From: Clostridium intestinale DSM 6191 | GTDB taxonomy: Bacteria > Bacillota > Clostridia > Clostridiales > Clostridiaceae | Reading direction: 5' to 3' | NCBI RefSeq assembly: GCF_900130055.1 | Contig: NZ_FQXU01000005.1 | Location: forward strand, 310,001 to 374,000 | DNA: 64,000 nucleotides | In this document: piece by piece, positions 26,592 to 33,082 of the stretch | Numbering within the stretch: the first letter of the stretch is position 1 | Layout: every line of letters begins with the position of its first letter | Notes under the pieces: generated by a model | Told to the model about the DNA's origin: nothing | What the model saw: the letters and a program-made list of their open reading frames with translations, nothing else | The model's database searches: none | Position numbers and translations under genes: made by a program

Positions 26592-27920
26592 ATGAATCTT
26601 TTAGATAAAGTAAAAGATGCAGGAGTTATTGGTGCAGGAGGGGCAGGATTTCCCACTCATGCAAAACTATCTGGTAAGGCAGAATTTATATTATTAAATG
26701 GAGCAGAATGTGAACCATTATTAAGGGTGGATCAGCAGCTTATGAAAATCTACCCTAATGAAATAATTAAGGGGTTTGAAGCTGCAAGAGAATTAGTTTC
26801 AGCAAAGAAAGGAATTATAGGAGTAAAAGAAAAACATAAAGAGGTAATTTCTATTTTGAGAAATAGAATAATTGAACTTAACCTTAATGAAAAGATTGAG
26901 GTTAAAGAACTTCAAGATATCTATCCAGCTGGAGATGAACAGGTTTTAGTTTATGAATTAACAGGACGAGTTGTTCCTGAGGCTGGAATTCCCATTCAAG
27001 TAGGATGTGTGGTTGTAAATAGCGAAACTTCACTAAACATTTATAATGCATCACTTGGAAAAGCAGTAACTAGAAAATATATAACTGTCTCAGGTGATGT
27101 ACCAAGTCCAGTAACAGCTTGTGTACCAGTTGGTACTAAGATAATGGATGTATTAAAACTTAGTGGGGTAACAGATTTTGATGATTATGCAGTAATTGAT
27201 GGTGGACCTATGATGGGCCCAGTTATGAAAAATCTAGATGGATATGTAACTAAGAAAAATAAGGGATTTGTAATACTTAAAAAAGAACATTCCTTAATAC
27301 GTAAAAAATCAACAGAAATGAATCAAGCTAGAAGAGTAAATAGAGCTTCTTGTGAACAATGCAGAATGTGTACAGATATGTGTCCACGTTATCTTTTAGG
27401 ACATGATACTCAACCTCATAAGATGATGAGAGCTATGGCCTATAATTTTGAAAATGTTGAAGGGCAAAAAAATGCTCAACTATGTTGTCAATGTAATTTA
27501 TGTGAGTTATTTTCTTGCCCCGCAGGACTTTATCCTAAGGCCTCTAATGTATATTTTAAAGAAAAGCTTTTTGAGCAAAAGATTAAGTATAGGCCCATCA
27601 AGGATAAGTTTGAACCAAGAAAGGCCCGTCAATATAGATTGGTACCAAGTAAAAGACTTATTGCGAGACTTGGATTAAAAAGTTTTGATAGACCTGCGCC
27701 TTTCATGGATGGTTTTGTTGAACCTGAAGAGGTACATGTACTAAGAAGTCAACATGTTGGTGCTCCAGCTACTTCAGTTGTTTCAGTAGGGGCCCATGTT
27801 GAAGAAGGAGATTTAATAGGAGGTATACCAGAAGGCAGTTTAGGTGCACCTATTCATGCAAGTATATCAGGAACTATAACAGAAATCACAAATGAGTTTA
27901 TATCTATAAGGAGGAATTAA
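26592..27920 (+). CDS. pduS: PduS-like cobalamin reductase (RnfC-type flavin/Fe-S protein)
   Basis: 442 residues. N-terminal glycine-rich GVIGAGGAGFPTHAKL and NGAECEPLLRVDQQL are the FMN/NADH-binding features of the RnfC/PduS family. Two iron-sulfur motifs follow: CEQCRMCTDMCP and CCQCNLCELFSCP. A C-terminal SLBB/barrel-sandwich region (HVGAPATSVVSVGAHVEEGDLIGG) completes the fold. PduS reduces cob(III)alamin for adenosylation and is normally part of a propanediol microcompartment. ATG 26592 is preferred to the GTG at 26583 because GGGGGGAG lies just before it. It is followed after one base by pduT. No other microcompartment genes are in the window. Confidence 0.85.
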   Translation: MNLLDKVKDAGVIGAGGAGFPTHAKLSGKAEFILLNGAECEPLLRVDQQLMKIYPNEIIKGFEAARELVSAKKGIIGVKEKHKEVISILRNRIIELNLNEKIEVKELQDIYPAGDEQVLVYELTGRVVPEAGIPIQVGCVVVNSETSLNIYNASLGKAVTRKYITVSGDVPSPVTACVPVGTKIMDVLKLSGVTDFDDYAVIDGGPMMGPVMKNLDGYVTKKNKGFVILKKEHSLIRKKSTEMNQARRVNRASCEQCRMCTDMCPRYLLGHDTQPHKMMRAMAYNFENVEGQKNAQLCCQCNLCELFSCPAGLYPKASNVYFKEKLFEQKIKYRPIKDKFEPRKARQYRLVPSKRLIARLGLKSFDRPAPFMDGFVEPEEVHVLRSQHVGAPATSVVSVGAHVEEGDLIGGIPEGSLGAPIHASISGTITEITNEFISIRRN

Positions 27921-27921
27921 T

Positions 27922-28470
27922 ATGGCTAACGCAATAGGAATAGTTGAATTTACAAGTATATCAAGAGGTATTTTTTCCTCAGATCAAATGGTTAAGGTTT
28001 CTGATGTCGAGATAGTTACTGCAAGTTCCACATGTCCAGGAAAATATATTGCAATAGTTACTGGAGATGTGGAGTCAGTTAAGGAATCAGTAAGTGTTGG
28101 AGAAAAAACCGCAGATGAGTTTTGGATTGATTCAATAATAATACCAAATGTAAGTCCTTTAGTTTTTCCTGCAATTACTGGAGCAACAATGCCAGAGAAA
28201 GTTCAAGCTTTAGGTGTAATTGAAGCTTTTTCAATAGCTAACATGGTAGTTGCAGCAGATAAAATCTTAAAGTCTGCCAGCTTAGAACCTATAGAACTTA
28301 GGCTTGGTACAGGCCTTGGCGGAAAATCATATTTTACTTTTACAGGTAATGTAGGAGCAGTGGAAGTAGGGATAGAAGCAGGGAAAGCTGAGATGGAACA
28401 GAAGGGTTTACTTGTTAATGCTGAAGTTATTCCATCACCATCTGATAGACTTATTCAAACTCTATTTTAA
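27922..28470 (+). CDS. pduT: PduT-like bacterial microcompartment shell protein with Fe-S site
   Basis: 182 residues, two tandem BMC domains (about 4-85 and 95-180), as in trimeric shell proteins. Cys38 in TASSTCPGKY is at the position that ligates the central [4Fe-4S] cluster in PduT, so an electron-passing pore is likely. It is thought to work with PduS, moving electrons across the shell. Here the two genes form an isolated pair, which is unusual. GGAGG at 27911-27915 is the ribosome site. Confidence 0.88.
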   Translation: MANAIGIVEFTSISRGIFSSDQMVKVSDVEIVTASSTCPGKYIAIVTGDVESVKESVSVGEKTADEFWIDSIIIPNVSPLVFPAITGATMPEKVQALGVIEAFSIANMVVAADKILKSASLEPIELRLGTGLGGKSYFTFTGNVGAVEVGIEAGKAEMEQKGLLVNAEVIPSPSDRLIQTLF

Positions 28471-28551
28471 ATGTAGTATTGATTTTTCAGCATAATAATG
28501 GTATTCTTACCATGATAATATTGGAATCTATTAGTAAATTTAATAATGAAA

Positions 28552-28710
28552 TATAGGTTTAATCAGTAACGCGATTGATTAAAAGGGAATCAGGTGAAAA
28601 TCCTGAGCTATCCCGTAGCTGTATTAAGGGAGTTTAGGTACAAGATGTCACTTAAGTTTTAGGGAAGACGTACTTAAATTATGATCTTTGAGTCAGAAGA
28701 CCTGCCTATA
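28552..28710 (+). ncRNA. Cobalamin riboswitch
   Basis: P1 is formed by TATAGG (28552-28557) and CCTATA (28705-28710). The B12 box AGTCAGAAGACCTGCCT is at 28691-28707. The conserved core GGTGAAAATCCTGAGC lies near 28593-28608. It controls the cobalt transporter genes downstream through the terminator at 28797, repressing them when adenosylcobalamin is abundant. Confidence 0.93.
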
Positions 28711-28796
28711 TTTTTGACTAAAGTCTCTACGAGCGATGGAGGAGTCATAATAAATATGTACTTAATATACTTATATAGGTATAGTTTTTTGTTGTG

Positions 28797-28830
28797 TCCT
28801 TCTAACTTTGAGTTAGAGGGGCTTTTTATT
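28797..28830 (+). terminator. Expression-platform terminator of the cobalamin riboswitch
   Basis: CCTTCTAAC pairs with GTTAGAGGG around TTTGA, followed by CTTTTTATTTT. Confidence 0.8.
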
Positions 28831-28839
28831 TTGCACATT

Positions 28840-28926
28840 ATTACTGTAGAAGTCTTGCAAAGACTTCATTAAAATCCTTTTAAAATTATTGCTGTAGAAG
28901 AACATTAAAGCTTCTACAGCAATAAT
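28840..28926 (+). repeat. Second block of the 48-bp hairpin repeat family
   Basis: A full unit (ATTATTACTGTAGAAGTC, hairpin GAAGTCTTGCAAAGACTTC, then AAAATCCTTTTA) is followed by a half unit turned into a perfect 16-base hairpin: ATTATTGCTGTAGAAG (28885-28900) and CTTCTACAGCAATAAT (28911-28926). It sits between the riboswitch terminator and cbiQ, so it is inside the 5' untranslated region. Confidence 0.85.
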
Positions 28927-28990
28927 GTGTGCGCTTGGGTATAAAGATTCAATATTATTAGTATATAGATAAGGGGGAATTTAAGTATTT

Positions 28991-29068
28991 ATGAATAGGG
29001 TTAAGGCTTGTAGAGTAGATGAAATAAGATTCAAAGGAGTCATTAGGTGGAAAAAAACAATATCTTAA
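28991..29068 (+). CDS. Possible 25-residue leader peptide overlapping cbiQ
   Basis: ATG 28991 follows AAGGGGGA (28971-28978). The frame ends at TAA 29066-29068, 22 bases inside cbiQ in another frame. The peptide is basic (MNRVKACRVDEIRFKGVIRW at its start). Translation across the cbiQ ribosome site could couple the two. A chance frame cannot be excluded. Confidence 0.3.
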   Translation: MNRVKACRVDEIRFKGVIRWKKTIS

Positions 29069-29880
29069 AGAAAAAAGAGCATAAAAAAAGAATAAGGCAT
29101 AAGCATGGAGAAAATATTTCAATTGATTTTTATGCTTATACTTCAAAGATAAAAAACTGGAATTCAAGCTTTAAGATGATTTTTTCAATGACCGTGATAG
29201 CTGTGTGTATTTTATTAGATAACCCATACGTATCTGTTTCAGTAATTTTGGGAATGTCCTATCTTACTATTATAAAAGGGGGTCTTTCTTTAAGAGATTA
29301 TCTATCGGTACTTATGATTCCTATTGTTTTTATTTTAATAAGTATTTTTACCATAAGTGTGGATATTTCAAGAAATCCAATAGGAGAGTACAACCTTTAT
29401 TTAGGTATTGGGTATGTGTTTACTTCAAAAGAGATGCTTACAAAAGGGGTATTTTTACTTTTGAAGATTTTAGGAGCTATTAGTGCTCTTCAAATGATGT
29501 CACTTTCGACTCCATCTTCAGATATCATATATGTACTTAGAAAGGCTCATGTTCCAAAACTTATTATAGAACTTATGAATATGATTTATAGATATATTTT
29601 CATTTTGATGGATGTATCAAGTAAAATGAAAAATTCAGCAGAGGCCCGTCTTGGGTACTGTGATATCAAAACTTCTTATTATACCTTTGGAAGGATTGGG
29701 AGCAACATGCTGATTGTTTCCTTCAAGAAAGCAAATGCTTATTATGATGCCATGGAAGCAAGGTGTTATGAGGGGGAACTTATATTTTTAGAGGAAGAAA
29801 AAAAGTTAGATAAAAAGCTAGTGTTTTGGGCATCTGTGTTTATAATTTTTTTAGTTGGACTTTGGAGTTTTACAAAATAA
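29047..29880 (+). CDS. cbiQ: Cobalt ECF transporter transmembrane protein CbiQ
   Basis: 277 residues. After a basic N-terminus there are about six membrane helices. The coupling motifs of ECF T-components are present as SAEARLGYCD (around 197-206) and the later ANAYYDAMEARCY (around 238-250). CbiQ joins the substrate unit CbiMN to the ATPase CbiO. The start is GTG 29047 behind AAAGGAG (29033-29039). First gene of the riboswitch-controlled cobalt operon. Confidence 0.9.
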   Translation: MEKNNILKKKEHKKRIRHKHGENISIDFYAYTSKIKNWNSSFKMIFSMTVIAVCILLDNPYVSVSVILGMSYLTIIKGGLSLRDYLSVLMIPIVFILISIFTISVDISRNPIGEYNLYLGIGYVFTSKEMLTKGVFLLLKILGAISALQMMSLSTPSSDIIYVLRKAHVPKLIIELMNMIYRYIFILMDVSSKMKNSAEARLGYCDIKTSYYTFGRIGSNMLIVSFKKANAYYDAMEARCYEGELIFLEEEKKLDKKLVFWASVFIIFLVGLWSFTK

Positions 29881-29892
29881 GAGGAGATTTTT

Positions 29893-30714
29893 ATGAAGAA
29901 AGTAATATTAAAAATAGATAATTTACATTACACCTATGGAAATGGAAAAGTTGCTTTAGAGGGAGTAAATCTAGAGGTTTATGAAGGAGAAAAAATAGCA
30001 GTAGTAGGCTCTAATGGTTCTGGGAAATCAACTTTTTTCTTAAACATGAATGGGGTATTTATGGCTGATGATGGAGAAATCACATATAGAGGTACTATCA
30101 TAAACAAGAAAAACATGAAAGAGCTAAGAAAAAATATAGGGATTGTTTTTCAAGATCCTGATAATCAGATAATAGCATCTACTGTAAAATCAGAAGTCTC
30201 CTTTGGACCCATGAACCTAAAACTTTCAAAACAAGAGGTGCTAGATAGGGTGCATCAGGCCCTAGTGTACATGAACCTATTAGATTTTCAAGATAGGCCT
30301 CCTCATTATTTAAGTGGAGGAGAAAAGAAAAGAGTAAGCATTGCAGATATAATCGCTATGAAACCTGAAATCATAATTTTTGATGAACCTACAGCATCGT
30401 TAGACCCTGTAAACTCCAAAATGCTTGAGGAAGTTTTAGACAAGCTGAGCTTAGAAGGAAAGACCATGCTGATATCTACTCATGATGTTGATTTTGTTTA
30501 TAGATGGGCAGAGAGAGTTGTTGTTTTTTCTGATGGAAAAATCATAGCTGATGGTACACCTATAGAGATATTTAAGGATCAAGAAGTTTTAGAAAAGGCA
30601 AATCTTAAAAAGCCAACTATGTTAGAGATGCATGAACTACTTTTAGAAAGAGGGTTGTTAAAAAATGAAAATCTCTATCCTAAAACAGTTCAGGAATTAA
30701 AGAAAATTTTTTAG
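29893..30714 (+). CDS. cbiO: Cobalt ECF transporter ATPase CbiO
   Basis: 273 residues. Walker A is GSNGSGKST, the Q-loop VFQDPDNQI, the ABC signature LSGGEKKR and Walker B IIIFDEPTA, with the H-loop in STHDVDF. The C-terminal 60 residues form the usual small extension. It powers cobalt uptake with CbiQ and CbiMN. It lies 12 bases after cbiQ behind AGAGGAGA. Confidence 0.93.
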   Translation: MKKVILKIDNLHYTYGNGKVALEGVNLEVYEGEKIAVVGSNGSGKSTFFLNMNGVFMADDGEITYRGTIINKKNMKELRKNIGIVFQDPDNQIIASTVKSEVSFGPMNLKLSKQEVLDRVHQALVYMNLLDFQDRPPHYLSGGEKKRVSIADIIAMKPEIIIFDEPTASLDPVNSKMLEEVLDKLSLEGKTMLISTHDVDFVYRWAERVVVFSDGKIIADGTPIEIFKDQEVLEKANLKKPTMLEMHELLLERGLLKNENLYPKTVQELKKIF

Positions 30715-30740
30715 ATTAAGAAATCAAGGGGGAAAATAAT

Positions 30741-31493
30741 ATGAATAAAAAGGAAAAGAAATTTATAATTATTGCAATAGCTTTTGCAATAATTTTTGGA
30801 ATAACGCCAGCAGCAAATGCTATGCATATAATGGAAGGATACCTTTCACCAAAGTACTGTATTTTATGGGGAGTTATAAGTATTCCATTTTTAGTTTTAG
30901 GATATATTTCACTTAAAAAAAACATAGTAGAAAATAGAAGATCTATAACGCTTATTGCAATGGCAGGAGCCTTTGTTTTTGTGCTTTCATCTTTAAAAAT
31001 TCCATCAGTAACAGGAAGTTCTTCTCATATGACAGGCACAGGTCTTGGTGCTATTTTATTTGGACCAAGCATGGTTAGTATTCTTGGGATAATTGTACTT
31101 TTATTTCAAGCTATATTACTTGCTCATGGTGGTTTAACAACTCTTGGTGCTAATACTTTTTCTATGGCTATCGCTGGTCCATTCCTAGCTTATGGAATAT
31201 ATAAGTTGCTTCAAAAATCAAAGGTTAATAAACACTTCTCAATTTTTTTAGCAGCGGCTTTAGGAGACTTATTTACTTATTGTGTAACAAGTATTCAACT
31301 TGCAATTGCATACCCATCTGAAAGTGGTGGTGTTTTAGCATCGACAGTTAAGTTCCTTGGAGTGTTTGCACCTACTCAAGTTCCACTTGCAATCATTGAG
31401 GGAATCTTAAGCGTAATTATTATCATAGGTCTTGAGACATATGCAAAGTCAGAGTTAAAAGGTATAGGTTTTTTAAAGGGGAGTGAGAAATAA
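30741..31493 (+). CDS. cbiM: Cobalt transport substrate-binding membrane protein CbiM
   Basis: 250 residues. A signal peptide ends in ANA (25-27), giving a mature N-terminus MHIMEGYLSP, the metal-binding start typical of CbiM (His at mature position 2). About seven membrane helices follow, with SSHMTGTGLGAILFGP and a second His-containing loop (LLAHGGLTTLGAN). It binds Co2+. The gene overlaps cbiN by one base. Confidence 0.93.
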   Translation: MNKKEKKFIIIAIAFAIIFGITPAANAMHIMEGYLSPKYCILWGVISIPFLVLGYISLKKNIVENRRSITLIAMAGAFVFVLSSLKIPSVTGSSSHMTGTGLGAILFGPSMVSILGIIVLLFQAILLAHGGLTTLGANTFSMAIAGPFLAYGIYKLLQKSKVNKHFSIFLAAALGDLFTYCVTSIQLAIAYPSESGGVLASTVKFLGVFAPTQVPLAIIEGILSVIIIIGLETYAKSELKGIGFLKGSEK

Positions 31494-31819
31494 TGACAAA
31501 AACTAAGAAAAAAGTTATCATACTATTACTTATTACTATATTGATTGTTCTTGTACCACTATTTATTTTAAAAGGTGCTGAATTTGGAGGCTCTGATGAT
31601 GCTGGGAGCCAAGCTATTTCTGAAATCACAGGGGAAGAATATGAACCATGGGCGACGCCTGTTATGGAAAGATGGATAGGTGGAGAAATTCCAGGGGAAA
31701 CTGAAAGTTTATTATTTTGTGTACAAACAGCTATAGGAGTGGGGATAATTGCCTTCTTCATGGGCCGATTTGTTGAAAGAACTAAAAAAGAAAAACTAGA
31801 AAGTAACAAGATAGTTTAA
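31493..31819 (+). CDS. cbiN: Cobalt transport protein CbiN
   Basis: 108 residues with two membrane helices (about 8-27 and 76-94) and an extracellular loop containing GSDDAGSQAISEITGEEYEPW, close to the CbiN consensus. It assists metal insertion into CbiM. Last gene of the operon, ended by a perfect palindromic terminator. Confidence 0.92.
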   Translation: MTKTKKKVIILLLITILIVLVPLFILKGAEFGGSDDAGSQAISEITGEEYEPWATPVMERWIGGEIPGETESLLFCVQTAIGVGIIAFFMGRFVERTKKEKLESNKIV

Positions 31820-31827
31820 TAAATAAG

Positions 31828-31855
31828 CAGATGGGCCTAAGCTTAGGCCCATCTG
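31828..31855. terminator. Perfect palindromic bidirectional terminator
   Basis: A 28-base perfect palindrome with half-site CAGATGGGCCTAAG separates cbiN from the convergent zinc-ribbon gene. T content after it is modest, so its strength is uncertain. Confidence 0.7.
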
Positions 31856-31860
31856 TTCTA

Positions 31861-32172
31861 TCATCCTAAAAATTCAGGTACATCTTGATGATCAGATCTA
31901 ATTGCTCTTTGAACAATTGTTAGTTTGATTTTTGAATTAACTTTATCTAAAGAGTAAGAGTATCGTTCACCACAATTTTTGCATATAAGAAAATCATCTT
32001 CTCCGACCATCTCTCTATTATTAAAGGTATAAGGCGTTTCTTCAGTATTCATAAGTGATTTTAAGATATTCGTATTATCTATATCATAGGTGTATAAGTA
32101 AGTAGCTTCACGTTTCATTACAAAATCTTTAGTATTACACTTTGTACATACTATAGGGTTTTCTGTGTTCAT
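31861..32172 (-). CDS. Small protein with two CxxC pairs, function unknown
   Basis: 103 residues. CTKC (9-12) and CKNC (about 63-66) probably bind one zinc ion in a zinc-ribbon fold. The rest is hydrophilic. The upstream region on the reverse strand has GGAATGATATT, a weak ribosome site. It is convergent with the cobalt operon and precedes the metal-dependent repressor gene in the leftward direction, 60 bases apart, so the two may share a transcript. I do not recognise the family. Confidence 0.6.
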   Translation of the reverse strand: MNTENPIVCTKCNTKDFVMKREATYLYTYDIDNTNILKSLMNTEETPYTFNNREMVGEDDFLICKNCGERYSYSLDKVNSKIKLTIVQRAIRSDHQDVPEFLG

Positions 32173-32232
32173 AATATCATTCCTTCCAACAACAGTAGCT
32201 TATAAGGTTATATTATCCAAATTAATAAGATG

Positions 32233-32703
32233 CTATTCTTCAATATCACTTCTAATATGTTTTGATAACTTTTCCTTTAAACTTGGATTTGATTCAAAGA
32301 AATCTAAAAGCTTACATATTCCACTAAGTACATCATTGCTTATAGTATGTTCCATTTTTTCTGTTTCTTCTAAAACTTTATCATTGATATCTAATAGTTT
32401 TAAGAAATCTTCGATAGTGTTATGACGCTTCAAAAGAAGCTTTCCAATATACTTTCCTTCCTCTTCTAATATTATGACTCCATACTTTTCATATTTGATT
32501 AAATTAAGAGAAGATAATTTCTTTACCATTTTAGTTACAGAAGGTGGTTGAACATTTAATGAAATCGCAAGTTCATTCACCCTTGTAAAACCATTTTTTA
32601 GAGAAAGCCTATAAATCATCTCTATGTAATCTTCAGCAGAAGCTGAAATTATGTTAGTGTCATTTTTCATATATTGAGAGAAGGTAAAAAATTTTTCCTG
32701 CAT
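32233..32703 (-). CDS. MntR/DtxR-family metal-dependent transcriptional regulator
   Basis: 156 residues. A winged helix (SAEDYIEMIYRLSLKNGFTRVNELAISLNVQPPSVTKMVKKL) is followed by the dimerisation domain. Metal ligands of the MntR type are recognisable: Asp and Glu in SAEDYIEMI, His in LLKRHNTIEDFL, and Glu/Glu/His in EETEKMEHTIS. There is no C-terminal SH3 domain. It is divergent from feoA; a DtxR-like palindrome lies between them, so it probably represses feoAB, and perhaps itself, when iron or manganese is sufficient. Confidence 0.85.
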   Translation of the reverse strand: MQEKFFTFSQYMKNDTNIISASAEDYIEMIYRLSLKNGFTRVNELAISLNVQPPSVTKMVKKLSSLNLIKYEKYGVIILEEEGKYIGKLLLKRHNTIEDFLKLLDINDKVLEETEKMEHTISNDVLSGICKLLDFFESNPSLKEKLSKHIRSDIEE

Positions 32704-32794
32704 TTAAAACCATCCTTATTATTAGTTCTCCATTAATAAAATATATTCACTACTTTAGATAAAATACATACTATGGTTATTAAGTAAGAGTTAG

Positions 32795-32819
32795 CTTAGG
32801 TTAAGATGTTTAACCTAAG
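32795..32819. promoter_or_regulatory. DtxR-like operator between the repressor gene and feoA
   Basis: CTTAGGTTAA (32795-32804) and TTAACCTAAG (32810-32819) form a perfect inverted repeat around GATGT. The half-site TTAGGTTA equals that of the DtxR/IdeR consensus. It lies 29 bases before the feoA start. Confidence 0.85.
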
Positions 32820-32847
32820 TAATAAAACAATCGATAGGAGTAAGATT

Positions 32848-33069
32848 ATGAAACGATTATGTGATTTTCAAGTTGGAGAAAAAGTTATGATCAAAAATTT
32901 ATTAAGCGATGGATTAATGAGAGAAAGAATGTTAGCTTTAGGTTTTGTTAAGGGGACAGTTATTGAAATTATTCGAAAAGGGCCTAAAAATAATCTTACA
33001 GTTTTTAAGGTAAGAGAAACCATGATTGCTCTTAGACAAGAAGAATCTTTATTAATAGAAGTTGCATAA
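32848..33069 (+). CDS. feoA: Ferrous iron transport protein FeoA
   Basis: 73 residues, a single SH3-like domain: VGEKVMIKNLL, LMRERMLALGFVKGTVIEIIRKGP and ETMIALRQEESLLIEV follow the family pattern. FeoA is a cytoplasmic partner of FeoB. ATG 32848 is chosen because ATAGGAG precedes it; a longer reading would begin inside the operator. The KGTVIEI codons contain a copy of the GGGGACAGTTA word (32952-32962). feoB starts 13 bases downstream. Confidence 0.92.
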   Translation: MKRLCDFQVGEKVMIKNLLSDGLMRERMLALGFVKGTVIEIIRKGPKNNLTVFKVRETMIALRQEESLLIEVA

Positions 33070-33082
33070 GGAGGTAAATATT

